In this document: positions 7,067 to 14,687 of the stretch, piece after piece
Numbering within the stretch: the first letter of the stretch is position 1
How the letters are laid out: every line of letters begins with the position of its first letter
From: a virus
DNA: 47,489 nucleotides
Strand: one strand, 5' to 3'
Virus record (IMG/VR): IMGVR_UViG_3300025087_000114
Span: 1-47,489 of that record
Notes under the pieces: generated by a model
The model's database searches: none
Told to the model about the DNA's origin: nothing
What the model saw: only the letters and a program-made list of their open reading frames with translations
Position numbers and translations under genes: made by a program

Positions 7067-7073
7067 TTACTAT

Positions 7074-7115
7074 AAAAGCCCCTTTCCTTTTTACAGGATT
7101 GGGGCTTTTCTTTTT
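7074..7115. terminator. Bidirectional intrinsic terminator between convergent operons
   Basis: A 9-bp perfect stem AAAAGCCCC (7074-7082) with GGGGCTTTT (7101-7109), followed on the plus strand by CTTTTT and on the minus strand by a TTTTAT tract. It lies exactly between the last plus-strand gene and the last minus-strand gene, so it can end both transcripts. Confidence 0.9.
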
Positions 7116-7302
7116 ACTTCAGTATGTATGTTCCTAAGACCGTTGTGAGGGCAGTTATAACAGATATGAGAGTTGTGATAGCAATGGCAGTCAGATTATC
7201 TAACTTCTTTTTCACCTCATCCATTAGCTCCTTACCCTCCCTAAATCTATCCTCTATTACCTTATGTTTCAGATTGCAGACCTCTTTATCATATCCATCC
7301 AT
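7114..7302 (-). CDS. XhlA-like membrane-anchored protein
   Basis: The ATG at 7302 is chosen because it follows TTGGAGAGAAC; a longer frame starts upstream at 7371 without support. The 62-residue product has a charged helical N-terminus with a KEVCNLKHKVIEDRF coiled-coil-like stretch and one C-terminal transmembrane segment (about 42-61). This is the layout of XhlA/haemolysin-type phage proteins that help holins. It is the last gene of the minus operon. Confidence 0.6.
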   Translation of the reverse strand: MDGYDKEVCNLKHKVIEDRFREGKELMDEVKKKLDNLTAIAITTLISVITALTTVLGTYILK

Positions 7303-7483
7303 GTTCTCTCCAAGATAAGATACACTCGTAAAATTTTTCTCTTCTTTGTTCTGGGATGTTGGATAGATCATTAAGGGTCAAAAGTTTGGTCAACTTACTT
7401 GGTGAATTTTTATGAAACGGTTCCAATATGTCAAGCATCCTTAATCTTACCAAGCAAGGTATTTTAAAACAGGCAGTATCCAT
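7289..7483 (-). CDS. 64-residue hypothetical protein
   Basis: Starts at ATG 7483 after AAAGGGGAATAAA and 1 bp beyond the stop of the frameshifted gene upstream; its end overlaps the XhlA-like gene by 14 bp. The product is basic and helical. No family recognised. Confidence 0.5.
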   Translation of the reverse strand: MDTACFKIPCLVRLRMLDILEPFHKNSPSKLTKLLTLNDLSNIPEQRREKFYECILSWREHGWI

Positions 7484-7484
7484 T

Positions 7485-7680
7485 TTATTCCCCTTTCTTA
7501 CGAACCACAGGAATGCAAGCTTCCCCTTGCTGCTTTAATAGCAAAGCCATATCTTTCCTGGAGATGAAGCATTCACCGTTTATCCCCCATAAGTGTGAAG
7601 AACCTTGCCTCCTCTCCGATCCTGACAGAATAAAAATCTATAGCAAATCTACTCCCTTCTCTAACTATTATTTTTGTCAT
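7485..7680 (-). pseudogene. Small gene broken by a one-base frameshift at a G run
   Basis: From ATG 7680 (after AAGGGAAG) the frame gives 30 residues ending EEARFFTL, then reaches a premature TGA. In the next frame the protein continues WGINGECFISRKDMALLLKQ and on to a TAA 1 bp before the next gene. The total of 196 bases equals 65 codons plus one base. The switch falls at the GGGGG run (CCCCC on the plus strand, near 7590). It is either a sequencing indel, a true mutation or a slippery site; removing one G gives a smooth 64-residue protein that fits the operon spacing. Confidence 0.55.
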
Positions 7681-7783
7681 CGTCTGCTTCCCTTTCGCAA
7701 CGTCCACAGAGTAAGCACATAATTTCAGCTTCTTCTTCGTCACAAACCTTTTGGCCTGTATGTCTACAAACGAAACACGACAT
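7661..7783 (-). CDS. 40-residue zinc-ribbon protein
   Basis: The ATG at 7783 follows AAAAGGAGAGAAGTAA, so the ribosome site lies inside the end of the large gene before it. The product has CFVC and CLLCGRC, i.e. CxxC plus CxxCxxC, and an acidic tail. A likely metal-binding protein that overlaps the next gene by 20 bp. Confidence 0.55.
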   Translation of the reverse strand: MSCFVCRHTGQKVCDEEEAEIMCLLCGRCEREADDDKNNS

Positions 7784-10700
7784 TTACTTCTCTCCTTTTA
7801 AGTAAGGTAACAACCTTTCCCTGTATTCATCCCGATCAGCTTTTGCACCAGTAGAGAAGAAGTTAAGGACTTTCTTTCTCATGAGCGGAGCTAATATTTG
7901 TTTCTCTTGTGGTGTAGCAGCATCAAAGACTTTCTCTATCTCTTTAAGCTGTTGAGGTAATCTTAAATGTTCAAAAGACCTTTGGATTGCTGGTTTATTG
8001 CGGTCCTGCATAAGGTTGATAGCTTGTCTAGGTGTTATCTCCCCCTTCACAACAGCCTGTCTTACTTGTTCTGGTAAACCTGTAGGCTGTTCTTGTACGG
8101 CATCCCTTAACTTTCTCATAAGGTTCCGTTTTGCTCTCGTTTCAAAAGTTTCATCAGCCAGAGGAATATTACCAGCAGAAGCTTTAGCGGCTATCTTCTC
8201 AGCATTACTCCTTTCTACATAAGAATTTATCCCGATAGATTGCAGGGCCGATTTCATAACGCTCTCTCCAAGAGTGTCATTAGAATCTTTCATAAAGCCC
8301 TGGATAGGGATAGGGACACCAGACTTAAGAAAATCAAACACCTCAAGTTCAGGGGTTCTCCTCCTACCTTGAGCATCCTTGCCTGTAGCCCACTCAACCA
8401 TAGGTCTAGTGGTAGCAGGGTTCAAACGGAAATAAGTAAACCCTCTAGGATCAGAAAACAAGTGAGCCAAGTCTCCAGGGATGGTACGTAAGGCGTATTC
8501 CTTCTTGTCGTAGACCACGGAGAAGGGTTTATCCATTTTGAAATCACCATCATTCAGCATGGCATTCATAATCCTTGCCCCTACATACAGTTCAGCAGTA
8601 CCACGGATCAAAGCTGCAAGTTGTTCTTTACCTGTCGGAGTAAGGGATTGAGCGACAAAATTAACCCTAGCTTCTAGGAAGTCAGGGGCCAAGAATAAGA
8701 CCCTTAAAGAATCCTGGAAGGTTTTATTCCTGCCTAACCACTTATAATTCAATTCACCAAAGGCGGCATTAGCTTGATGAGCGGTAAGTTCTGCTATTTG
8801 ATCTTCATTTAAATTAGGATACCTTCTTGTGTTTCTCTCATAAGCCTCCTTAAACATAGTTACTTTTACTCTAGGAATATAGTCCTGGAAAAGGTACTCT
8901 TGATATTTCTGCATAAGGGGGCCAATTCCAGGCAATCTATTTACAAGGCCACTATGCCCACCGACACCTTCTGAAAATTCAGCCAGTGCGCTATGATCTG
9001 TTATCATAAGGCCATTCTTTACACCTCTCACAGTGACAGGATCAACTAAGTCTATAGGAGCCACCTTGAAAGGGTTGACATTGTGAAATACTGCATGGGT
9101 TCCCACTTGTACCTGATGAAACCCCGACAAGGTAAGAAGGGTTCTTTTAAATTCTCCCATCCCTTTCATAGCAGACCTACCTATAGGATTTTTCGCTATG
9201 GCCGAGGGGGTAAAGAGATTAGATATTTTAAAGTAACCCTTACCAGTAAACCTCTCAGCAAAGGTAGCCTCTATTTCAGGATGAAGTAAAAGATGACCCT
9301 CTACAAAGATAGGGTTCCCATCTATATCCTTATCTACCCATTTATATTTTCTGAAAGCAGGATGGTTAGGGGGTTCCCTATAATCCCACGCATCTTCTGG
9401 TTTAATTCTTGGCTTAATTAAATATGCTTCTGGGACTTCAGCATCCCTTGGTAGTTGAATACTTCTCCCAGAGACAGTAGCGAGAGGTCTACCATCAGTA
9501 GCTTCCCCTGTAGTTAATTCTTTAATAAAAGCTCTTGTAGCTAAAGCTTCTTTAAAGGACATATCATAGGCCACTACCCCATAGGCTAAATCGTTGTTAT
9601 ATCTTACACCCCTTATTTCTCCTTCAAATGAGTTAGCATAGAACCTTTTTTTCGCGTAATTTGGATCAGCTTTTAAAAGGCCAGCGTTCATTTCAGAATA
9701 GATTTTTCTTGCTAATTGTTCGGACTTCATACTTCCTTTTACGACAATATTTTTAACATAATTCTCTACTCCATCTTCAAGAATACCAGCTTCAATATTC
9801 TTTTCCAGCATACTATCAAAATAGTTTCTATTATTTTGTGCAAAAATCTTCTGTTCGGGAGTCAATTCTAGTGCTTTTTTATACATAGGGATAACATCTG
9901 TATGCCCAGCCCCTTCTAAGGCTGTTATCCTTTCCCTCAAGACAGCTTCATCCCCACCAGCCTCAAGATATTTTTTCATTGCTTCACGATCTAGGATATT
10001 AGGGATTGTTTTCTTTATATCTTTAGCATATTTTACCCCTGCATCTTGGAACAATAACCTTTCATATAGATAATCGCCAAAAATATTTTTAAACTTTGCG
10101 TCTACAGGTGGCCTTGTATAAGCATCCCATAAACCAGCAGCACCAGCCTTGATATTGTCAAGACCAGCATCTAAAGTATTTTTATATTCCCTCCCCTTAC
10201 CAGCGATATCTATTGCGGTTTTAAATCTTTCTGAAGCAGGGGTTCGCGGGAGAGAAGATAACGTAGTTCTAAGTTGTTCTATATCAACAGGAGTTTCTAT
10301 ACTTCCAGCGGTTCTAGCACCAGGGCCAACAGGTAAAGGTTGTTCGATTTTTACCCTCTTAGCTTCTATCTCCGCATCCCATTGCCAAGATTTTTGTTTC
10401 CCTTTTAAAAGATTTATAGCTGTATCTGCATGTTCAGATGTAAGCCCTATACCCTGTTCTGTTCTTATCTGTCTACCAGATAAAGGAGCCAGTTCTTCAG
10501 GAGGCAGGTCATCTATAGTAATAAACTTTTTAACCTTCTTACCGTGAGACTTGAGCCATTCTGCATATTCAGCACCCCTAACGGAGTTCTCTAAAGAACC
10601 CGTTAAGCCGATAACCCTATTAGGACGGACACCTGAATTAGTGAGAAGTTCTTCAAAACTTGTAGTAGTATGACCTAATCTCCAGGTAGAACCGACAAGC

Positions 10701-11500
10701 AGTTTAGCTTTAGGATCAGCATCAAGAATCTTATTCAGGTTAGCTACAAGGTCAGGTTCAAGTTCTGCCTTACCTGTATTAGCTATTCTGTTTAAGACAT
10801 TATCCATATCTATGCCAATCACATGCTCATACTCTTTCGGTTTTAACCCCTGTTTAATTTCAGGCATTTTCCTTTTGCCAGGAGAAAGAGATTCAAGTAT
10901 GTCAAGAGTCTCAGCATCCAGCGCGGGACCAGTTGCTTTAGTAACATTAACTTTTGGAGGTTTAGTTTCAGGAGGGATAACAGCGGGTTCTGGTTTAGGG
11001 ACAGGTTTTTTACCCATCTTCTTAATGGCTTTTGCAGCGGGTATAAGTATAGGGAGGGATTGCCAAATAGATTCAGCAGTAGCAGCAGCCATAGGATGAC
11101 CTGATTTCTCAATCTTTTCCCCTACAGCATGTCCAGGCATATTGTAATATTCTAGAATTTTACCTGGAAGATCAGAAATTTTCTGGCTAGTTTCGGAAGT
11201 AGGTTCAGGGATGATCCTTTTTTCAATAGCCCCTGTAATACCTTCAAGAGTCTTTTGTGCTTCTCCTATATCTCCTGTAGTGATAAGCCTAGCAAGACCA
11301 GCAAGGCCACCTACAGAAGCAGCACCCATCCCCCCTAACATCTTGGCAGTTCCAATGCCTATGCCTTCTGCTACATTCTCAAATTTCTTACGAGGAGAAG
11401 AGTGTTTAGCCCCTATTTTCCTAACCGCAGCACTTATTTGTTCTGGGGTAGAATCATCAGGGGCTTCTATGTATCCGATACCTTCTATTTTTACTTTCAT
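7784..11500 (-). CDS. Very large internal virion (ejection) protein with an embedded HAD domain
   Basis: A 1238-residue protein. The N-terminus GIGYIEAPDDSTPEQI is the kind that opens large internal virion proteins of short-tailed phages. A Gly/Ala-rich helix (about 44-72) could insert into membrane. Residues about 226-367 form a HAD-type phosphatase fold: IDMDNVLNR (Asp231, Asp233), then STWR (271-274) and IDDLPP (Asp330, Asp331). The rest is long and helical without known catalytic motifs. Late position downstream of the tail genes supports packaging into the virion and ejection into the host. The HAD part may act on nucleotides or RNA ends during entry; this is inference. Confidence 0.7.
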   Translation of the reverse strand: MKVKIEGIGYIEAPDDSTPEQISAAVRKIGAKHSSPRKKFENVAEGIGIGTAKMLGGMGAASVGGLAGLARLITTGDIGEAQKTLEGITGAIEKRIIPEPTSETSQKISDLPGKILEYYNMPGHAVGEKIEKSGHPMAAATAESIWQSLPILIPAAKAIKKMGKKPVPKPEPAVIPPETKPPKVNVTKATGPALDAETLDILESLSPGKRKMPEIKQGLKPKEYEHVIGIDMDNVLNRIANTGKAELEPDLVANLNKILDADPKAKLLVGSTWRLGHTTTSFEELLTNSGVRPNRVIGLTGSLENSVRGAEYAEWLKSHGKKVKKFITIDDLPPEELAPLSGRQIRTEQGIGLTSEHADTAINLLKGKQKSWQWDAEIEAKRVKIEQPLPVGPGARTAGSIETPVDIEQLRTTLSSLPRTPASERFKTAIDIAGKGREYKNTLDAGLDNIKAGAAGLWDAYTRPPVDAKFKNIFGDYLYERLLFQDAGVKYAKDIKKTIPNILDREAMKKYLEAGGDEAVLRERITALEGAGHTDVIPMYKKALELTPEQKIFAQNNRNYFDSMLEKNIEAGILEDGVENYVKNIVVKGSMKSEQLARKIYSEMNAGLLKADPNYAKKRFYANSFEGEIRGVRYNNDLAYGVVAYDMSFKEALATRAFIKELTTGEATDGRPLATVSGRSIQLPRDAEVPEAYLIKPRIKPEDAWDYREPPNHPAFRKYKWVDKDIDGNPIFVEGHLLLHPEIEATFAERFTGKGYFKISNLFTPSAIAKNPIGRSAMKGMGEFKRTLLTLSGFHQVQVGTHAVFHNVNPFKVAPIDLVDPVTVRGVKNGLMITDHSALAEFSEGVGGHSGLVNRLPGIGPLMQKYQEYLFQDYIPRVKVTMFKEAYERNTRRYPNLNEDQIAELTAHQANAAFGELNYKWLGRNKTFQDSLRVLFLAPDFLEARVNFVAQSLTPTGKEQLAALIRGTAELYVGARIMNAMLNDGDFKMDKPFSVVYDKKEYALRTIPGDLAHLFSDPRGFTYFRLNPATTRPMVEWATGKDAQGRRRTPELEVFDFLKSGVPIPIQGFMKDSNDTLGESVMKSALQSIGINSYVERSNAEKIAAKASAGNIPLADETFETRAKRNLMRKLRDAVQEQPTGLPEQVRQAVVKGEITPRQAINLMQDRNKPAIQRSFEHLRLPQQLKEIEKVFDAATPQEKQILAPLMRKKVLNFFSTGAKADRDEYRERLLPYLKGEK

Positions 11501-12486
11501 TACTCATACCTGAGAAGATTACCATTTATATCATAGACAGGAATTTTACCCGACTGTTGCCCACCGCCCATAAGCATTTGTAACTGAGTTTCTTCTTTAC
11601 TTGGTTTAGATAAACTCCATCCTGGAGGAGGTTCATACTCTGATTCAGAAGAGACAGGGACCATCTTGGTTTTACCACCAGGGCCATAGATAACCGTGAG
11701 TTTTGATTTTTCTTTTGAGAGTCTTTTATCAAGTCTCCCCTCAAGGCCAGCCTGAGATTTATATAATCTTTTTTCCGCAGCAGCATCACGTTTTGCTTGT
11801 CTTTCATCAGCTTTAGTTTCTCTTATCGTCTGTCTCTCGTCAGCCGCACGTTCTCTTTCGGTTTCAAGTTCAAGTCTTGCTTTTTCTCTTTTCTCTTCCA
11901 TCGTAAGGGCATGTTTCTCTTTACGATCTTCAAGCATCATACTCTTTAGTTGACTTTCTCTATCCTTGAGATATTGCCTATACCTCATAAAAGATTCTTG
12001 ACGATATTTTTTAAGAGGTTCACCACCGATAAGTTTCTTAGGGTCTATCCCCATCTCAGTAGCAACTTCCCCTGAAAAATCTTCATACTTCTTAGAGGGT
12101 CCAAGTAAACTCTCTTCCTGAGTCATAGAGGGAGGAGTAGCAGACTGAGAAGTAGGGGGGAGAAAAGAAGGAGGAGCTTCTTCTTGACCTCCACCAATGG
12201 AACTTAATATAGATGCTATAGGATTAAATGTTTTCGGGTCTACTGGTCCCATAGTATTTATTGTAGGAGAAGGAGAAGGTTTTGCTTGTTGAGGTTGACC
12301 TAAAGCAGGCATTTCTATCCCAAGTTTCTTAGCTGCATTTTGCATAGAGGTATAGGCTTCAGGTGAACCTGTTTGATTAAACAGATTAGATAGAACATTC
12401 AGTTCTTCCATACCCGCTTGACGCTCTCTCTGTTGGCCCTGAAGAACCATACCAATAATACCCATTGCAAGATCAGCAATACTCAT
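11500..12486 (-). CDS. Internal virion-type protein, coiled-coil rich
   Basis: A 328-residue protein. The first 35 residues are hydrophobic and helical (MSIADLAMGIIGMVLQGQQ), the middle is Pro/Ser-rich and disordered, and residues about 180-275 are a dense Lys/Glu/Arg coiled coil. Overlaps the large internal protein gene by 1 bp. Position and composition suggest a virion core or ejection component. No catalytic motif. Confidence 0.55.
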   Translation of the reverse strand: MSIADLAMGIIGMVLQGQQRERQAGMEELNVLSNLFNQTGSPEAYTSMQNAAKKLGIEMPALGQPQQAKPSPSPTINTMGPVDPKTFNPIASILSSIGGGQEEAPPSFLPPTSQSATPPSMTQEESLLGPSKKYEDFSGEVATEMGIDPKKLIGGEPLKKYRQESFMRYRQYLKDRESQLKSMMLEDRKEKHALTMEEKREKARLELETERERAADERQTIRETKADERQAKRDAAAEKRLYKSQAGLEGRLDKRLSKEKSKLTVIYGPGGKTKMVPVSSESEYEPPPGWSLSKPSKEETQLQMLMGGGQQSGKIPVYDINGNLLRYE

Positions 12487-12488
12487 AA

Positions 12489-12722
12489 TTATTTACCGCC
12501 GTAATTTTTAAAGAAACTCTGAATGAAATTATTTACTGTATCGTCTTGGCTTGAAGAATCACTCATGCCTGTCATACTTGTAGTGGATGTAGGTTGTAAC
12601 ATTGTTGTTTGCTGTTGTTTAGGTTGTAGCATATTCTGCATAAGCCCTGCATTTGCTGTAGAAGAGTTACCTTGTTTCCGGTTCATAATCATAGAAAGAA
12701 TCATAGAGATAAGTTGTCCCAT
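12489..12722 (-). CDS. 77-residue Gln/Ser/Thr-rich hypothetical protein
   Basis: A short protein with a hydrophobic N-terminal helix (MGQLISMILSMIM) and a Gln/Thr/Ser-rich middle. It lies 2 bp from both neighbours in a virion-protein operon, so it may be a minor virion protein. Its start resembles that of the next gene (short hydrophobic amphipathic N-terminus), which may mark a shared localisation role. Confidence 0.5.
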   Translation of the reverse strand: MGQLISMILSMIMNRKQGNSSTANAGLMQNMLQPKQQQTTMLQPTSTTSMTGMSDSSSQDDTVNNFIQSFFKNYGGK

Positions 12723-12723
12723 A

Positions 12724-13212
12724 TTACATCACTGTTAACATTTTATAGAGATTGTTTAACGAACCAGTAAGTATCGCCTGTGTATTATCTGTCGTTTGTT
12801 TAACAGAAGCAGGAGAACCGCCACCCATAGTATTTAGAGTTTGAGAAGGGCTTATACCGTAAAGTTGCATAATGGTCTGGAGTTCAGGGAGATTCCCTTT
12901 TGTCAGATTTTCTCCAGCTTGATATATATTCCTAACCATTCTAGGATCACCAGCATTTATACCCATTTGGCCTGCCGTCTCTTTCATTTGGCCTATGGTG
13001 TTAGCATAGTTCTTTTGGCCTATAGTTGTGCTACCACCAGCCGCTTGTTGAAGTAGTTGATTGAGCATAGGGGTTAAGTCACCTAAACCCTCCATACCTG
13101 TCTTATAATACTGTGTAAGATAAGGAGCAAGCTCTTTCAAAATACTTGCCTGTATCTTCTGTGTTTCAGAAGGGACAGTTACTTGCTTTGTATCAGCATC
13201 ATATAATCCCAT
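12724..13212 (-). CDS. Minor virion-type protein
   Basis: A 162-residue protein with Gln/Gly-rich helices and a GGGSPAS turn, typical of phage internal head or tail components of this operon position. No enzyme motif. The gene follows the 151-residue gene by 3 bp. Confidence 0.5.
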   Translation of the reverse strand: MGLYDADTKQVTVPSETQKIQASILKELAPYLTQYYKTGMEGLGDLTPMLNQLLQQAAGGSTTIGQKNYANTIGQMKETAGQMGINAGDPRMVRNIYQAGENLTKGNLPELQTIMQLYGISPSQTLNTMGGGSPASVKQTTDNTQAILTGSLNNLYKMLTVM

Positions 13213-13215
13213 AAG

Positions 13216-13671
13216 TCACCCCTTTAGAGGTTTCATATACAAACGCCATGCACTATGATTAACCTCTTTCATATGGCTATACCCACCTGTTATATTTGCA
13301 ACCAATGAAACTGTTGACAGGCAAAAATCTTTCAACACATGGGCATACATCTTTGGTACTTCATCGTTTACAGTATATAAATTATTTGATTCTTCCCAGG
13401 CAGAAAAAAACAAAGCGTGGTTTGAAACCAGAGCTTGAACATTTTGCAAGAAGAATTTATTTTGATAGCATTCTATCAGCAGCCACCTAAAAACTGATAG
13501 TAACTTTTCATTGTCTATGTAATGGTCCCTATCATAAAGATCATCTATAAGTCTTAGGGCTTCTGAAAGTCTTACCAGATATTCTAAGGCATCTCCATTC
13601 CCATTGGCAGCAAGCTCTAAAAGTTTGTTGGACATTTCTCTTCTTGACTCTCTTTCCTCAAGACTAGACAT
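13216..13671 (-). CDS. 151-residue hypothetical protein
   Basis: ATG 13671 overlaps the short gene before it. The product is helical with several aromatic residues and a Gly-Gly-Tyr turn at about 128-130. No known family; the position among tail and internal virion genes suggests a structural or assembly role. Confidence 0.5.
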   Translation of the reverse strand: MSSLEERESRREMSNKLLELAANGNGDALEYLVRLSEALRLIDDLYDRDHYIDNEKLLSVFRWLLIECYQNKFFLQNVQALVSNHALFFSAWEESNNLYTVNDEVPKMYAHVLKDFCLSTVSLVANITGGYSHMKEVNHSAWRLYMKPLKG

Positions 13672-13771
13672 TGGTGTCCTCTTTCTTATCTTTCCTGTGC
13701 CACCAACTCATATGTGCGCTATAAGGAAATGGTCTGAAATAATCCCAAAAAGTCTTTCTTTTTTCCTTCAT
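13664..13771 (-). CDS. 35-residue basic peptide gene
   Basis: ATG 13771 follows AGAAAGGAATATG and the frame stops 3 bp after the next gene's start. The peptide is Lys/Arg/Trp-rich (WDYFRPFPYSAHMSWW in the middle). Coding status rests on the overlapping stop-start and ribosome site. Confidence 0.4.
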   Translation of the reverse strand: MKEKRKTFWDYFRPFPYSAHMSWWHRKDKKEDTNV

Positions 13772-13787
13772 TTTATCATATTCCTTT

Positions 13788-14687
13788 CTATTTTACTAGC
13801 TCGGTTTTTGATCCTAAAGAGTCTACTTCATAATGAAAATGAACACCAACAGCAAATGGATCATTAGCTGGATCAGTGGTATCTGATGAAACTCTTGTTA
13901 GTTTAGCCCATATAACCGTAAGAGGACCGGCACTTGTCAAGGTTTGCATGGGGAAATCTGAATACATATGTGTATTAATTGGTGTATTTGGAGAGACAGT
14001 TACATCAACAAATGAGCTAACTATTGTTTGCATGGGAGAACTTGCTAAAGCATAGCTTGTTTCTAGTTGCCAAGCAACCCCCTTATCTCCTGAAACATCA
14101 GTCATCGAAATCCAATGTAAATGCCAATGAGCATTGCCTCCTACCCTCCCCTCATGAGGGTATTCCTGAGGGTCAAAAGTGTTTGAATCTCCTATAGCAT
14201 AGGTATAACCATTTAAACTACTTAAAAGAACACCTAAAGAAGGGTTCCCCGCACCGACAGCTTTTGGAATACTTTGAATAAAAAAAACATCTTTCCATAC
14301 TGTTGCGTTCCCCTCTAATGTTAAAGTCCCATCCGAAGTGAATCTTATTTTATTAGCAGATTCTCCAAAAGTAGCCCCACCAGCATTAAGAGTTTTAGCC
14401 CCAAGATCAACATTATTTACTGCACCAGAATAAGGGACCAAGTTTGATGTGGTAATAGAAGTATCCCTAATAACAATGCTGGAAGTCCCATTGAAGATAG
14501 TACCATTTATCTTAGGGCTACTTGTAAGAATATTAGCTGAGTTAGCAAGAGAGACAGTCCCAGAAAAATTCATATTGTTTTCTTTCTTGTATATATCAAG
14601 AAGGACAAAATTTATCCTTTCGATGATCTGGTTTATCTCTTCAGGAGTAGCCTCTTTAATATATTGAATTTGGTAAGGTGTATACAT
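13788..14687 (-). CDS. Tail fibre/receptor-binding-type protein
   Basis: A 299-residue, beta-rich protein. A short helical N-terminus (residues 1-38) is followed by Ser/Thr/Asn-rich repeats (GTVSLANSANILTSS) and a C-terminal half with EGRVGGNAHWHLHW and GVHFHYEVDSLG, which are patterns I associate with trimeric phage tail/adhesin domains. It starts 1 bp from the large tail gene stop, so it probably sits at the tail tip. Identification is by pattern, not catalytic motif. Confidence 0.55.
   Translation of the reverse strand: MYTPYQIQYIKEATPEEINQIIERINFVLLDIYKKENNMNFSGTVSLANSANILTSSPKINGTIFNGTSSIVIRDTSITTSNLVPYSGAVNNVDLGAKTLNAGGATFGESANKIRFTSDGTLTLEGNATVWKDVFFIQSIPKAVGAGNPSLGVLLSSLNGYTYAIGDSNTFDPQEYPHEGRVGGNAHWHLHWISMTDVSGDKGVAWQLETSYALASSPMQTIVSSFVDVTVSPNTPINTHMYSDFPMQTLTSAGPLTVIWAKLTRVSSDTTDPANDPFAVGVHFHYEVDSLGSKTELVK

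Noticed and set aside
7064-7115. CRISPR array or tRNA genes
   Set aside because: No regularly spaced repeats with unique spacers and no cloverleaf sequences were seen anywhere in the window.
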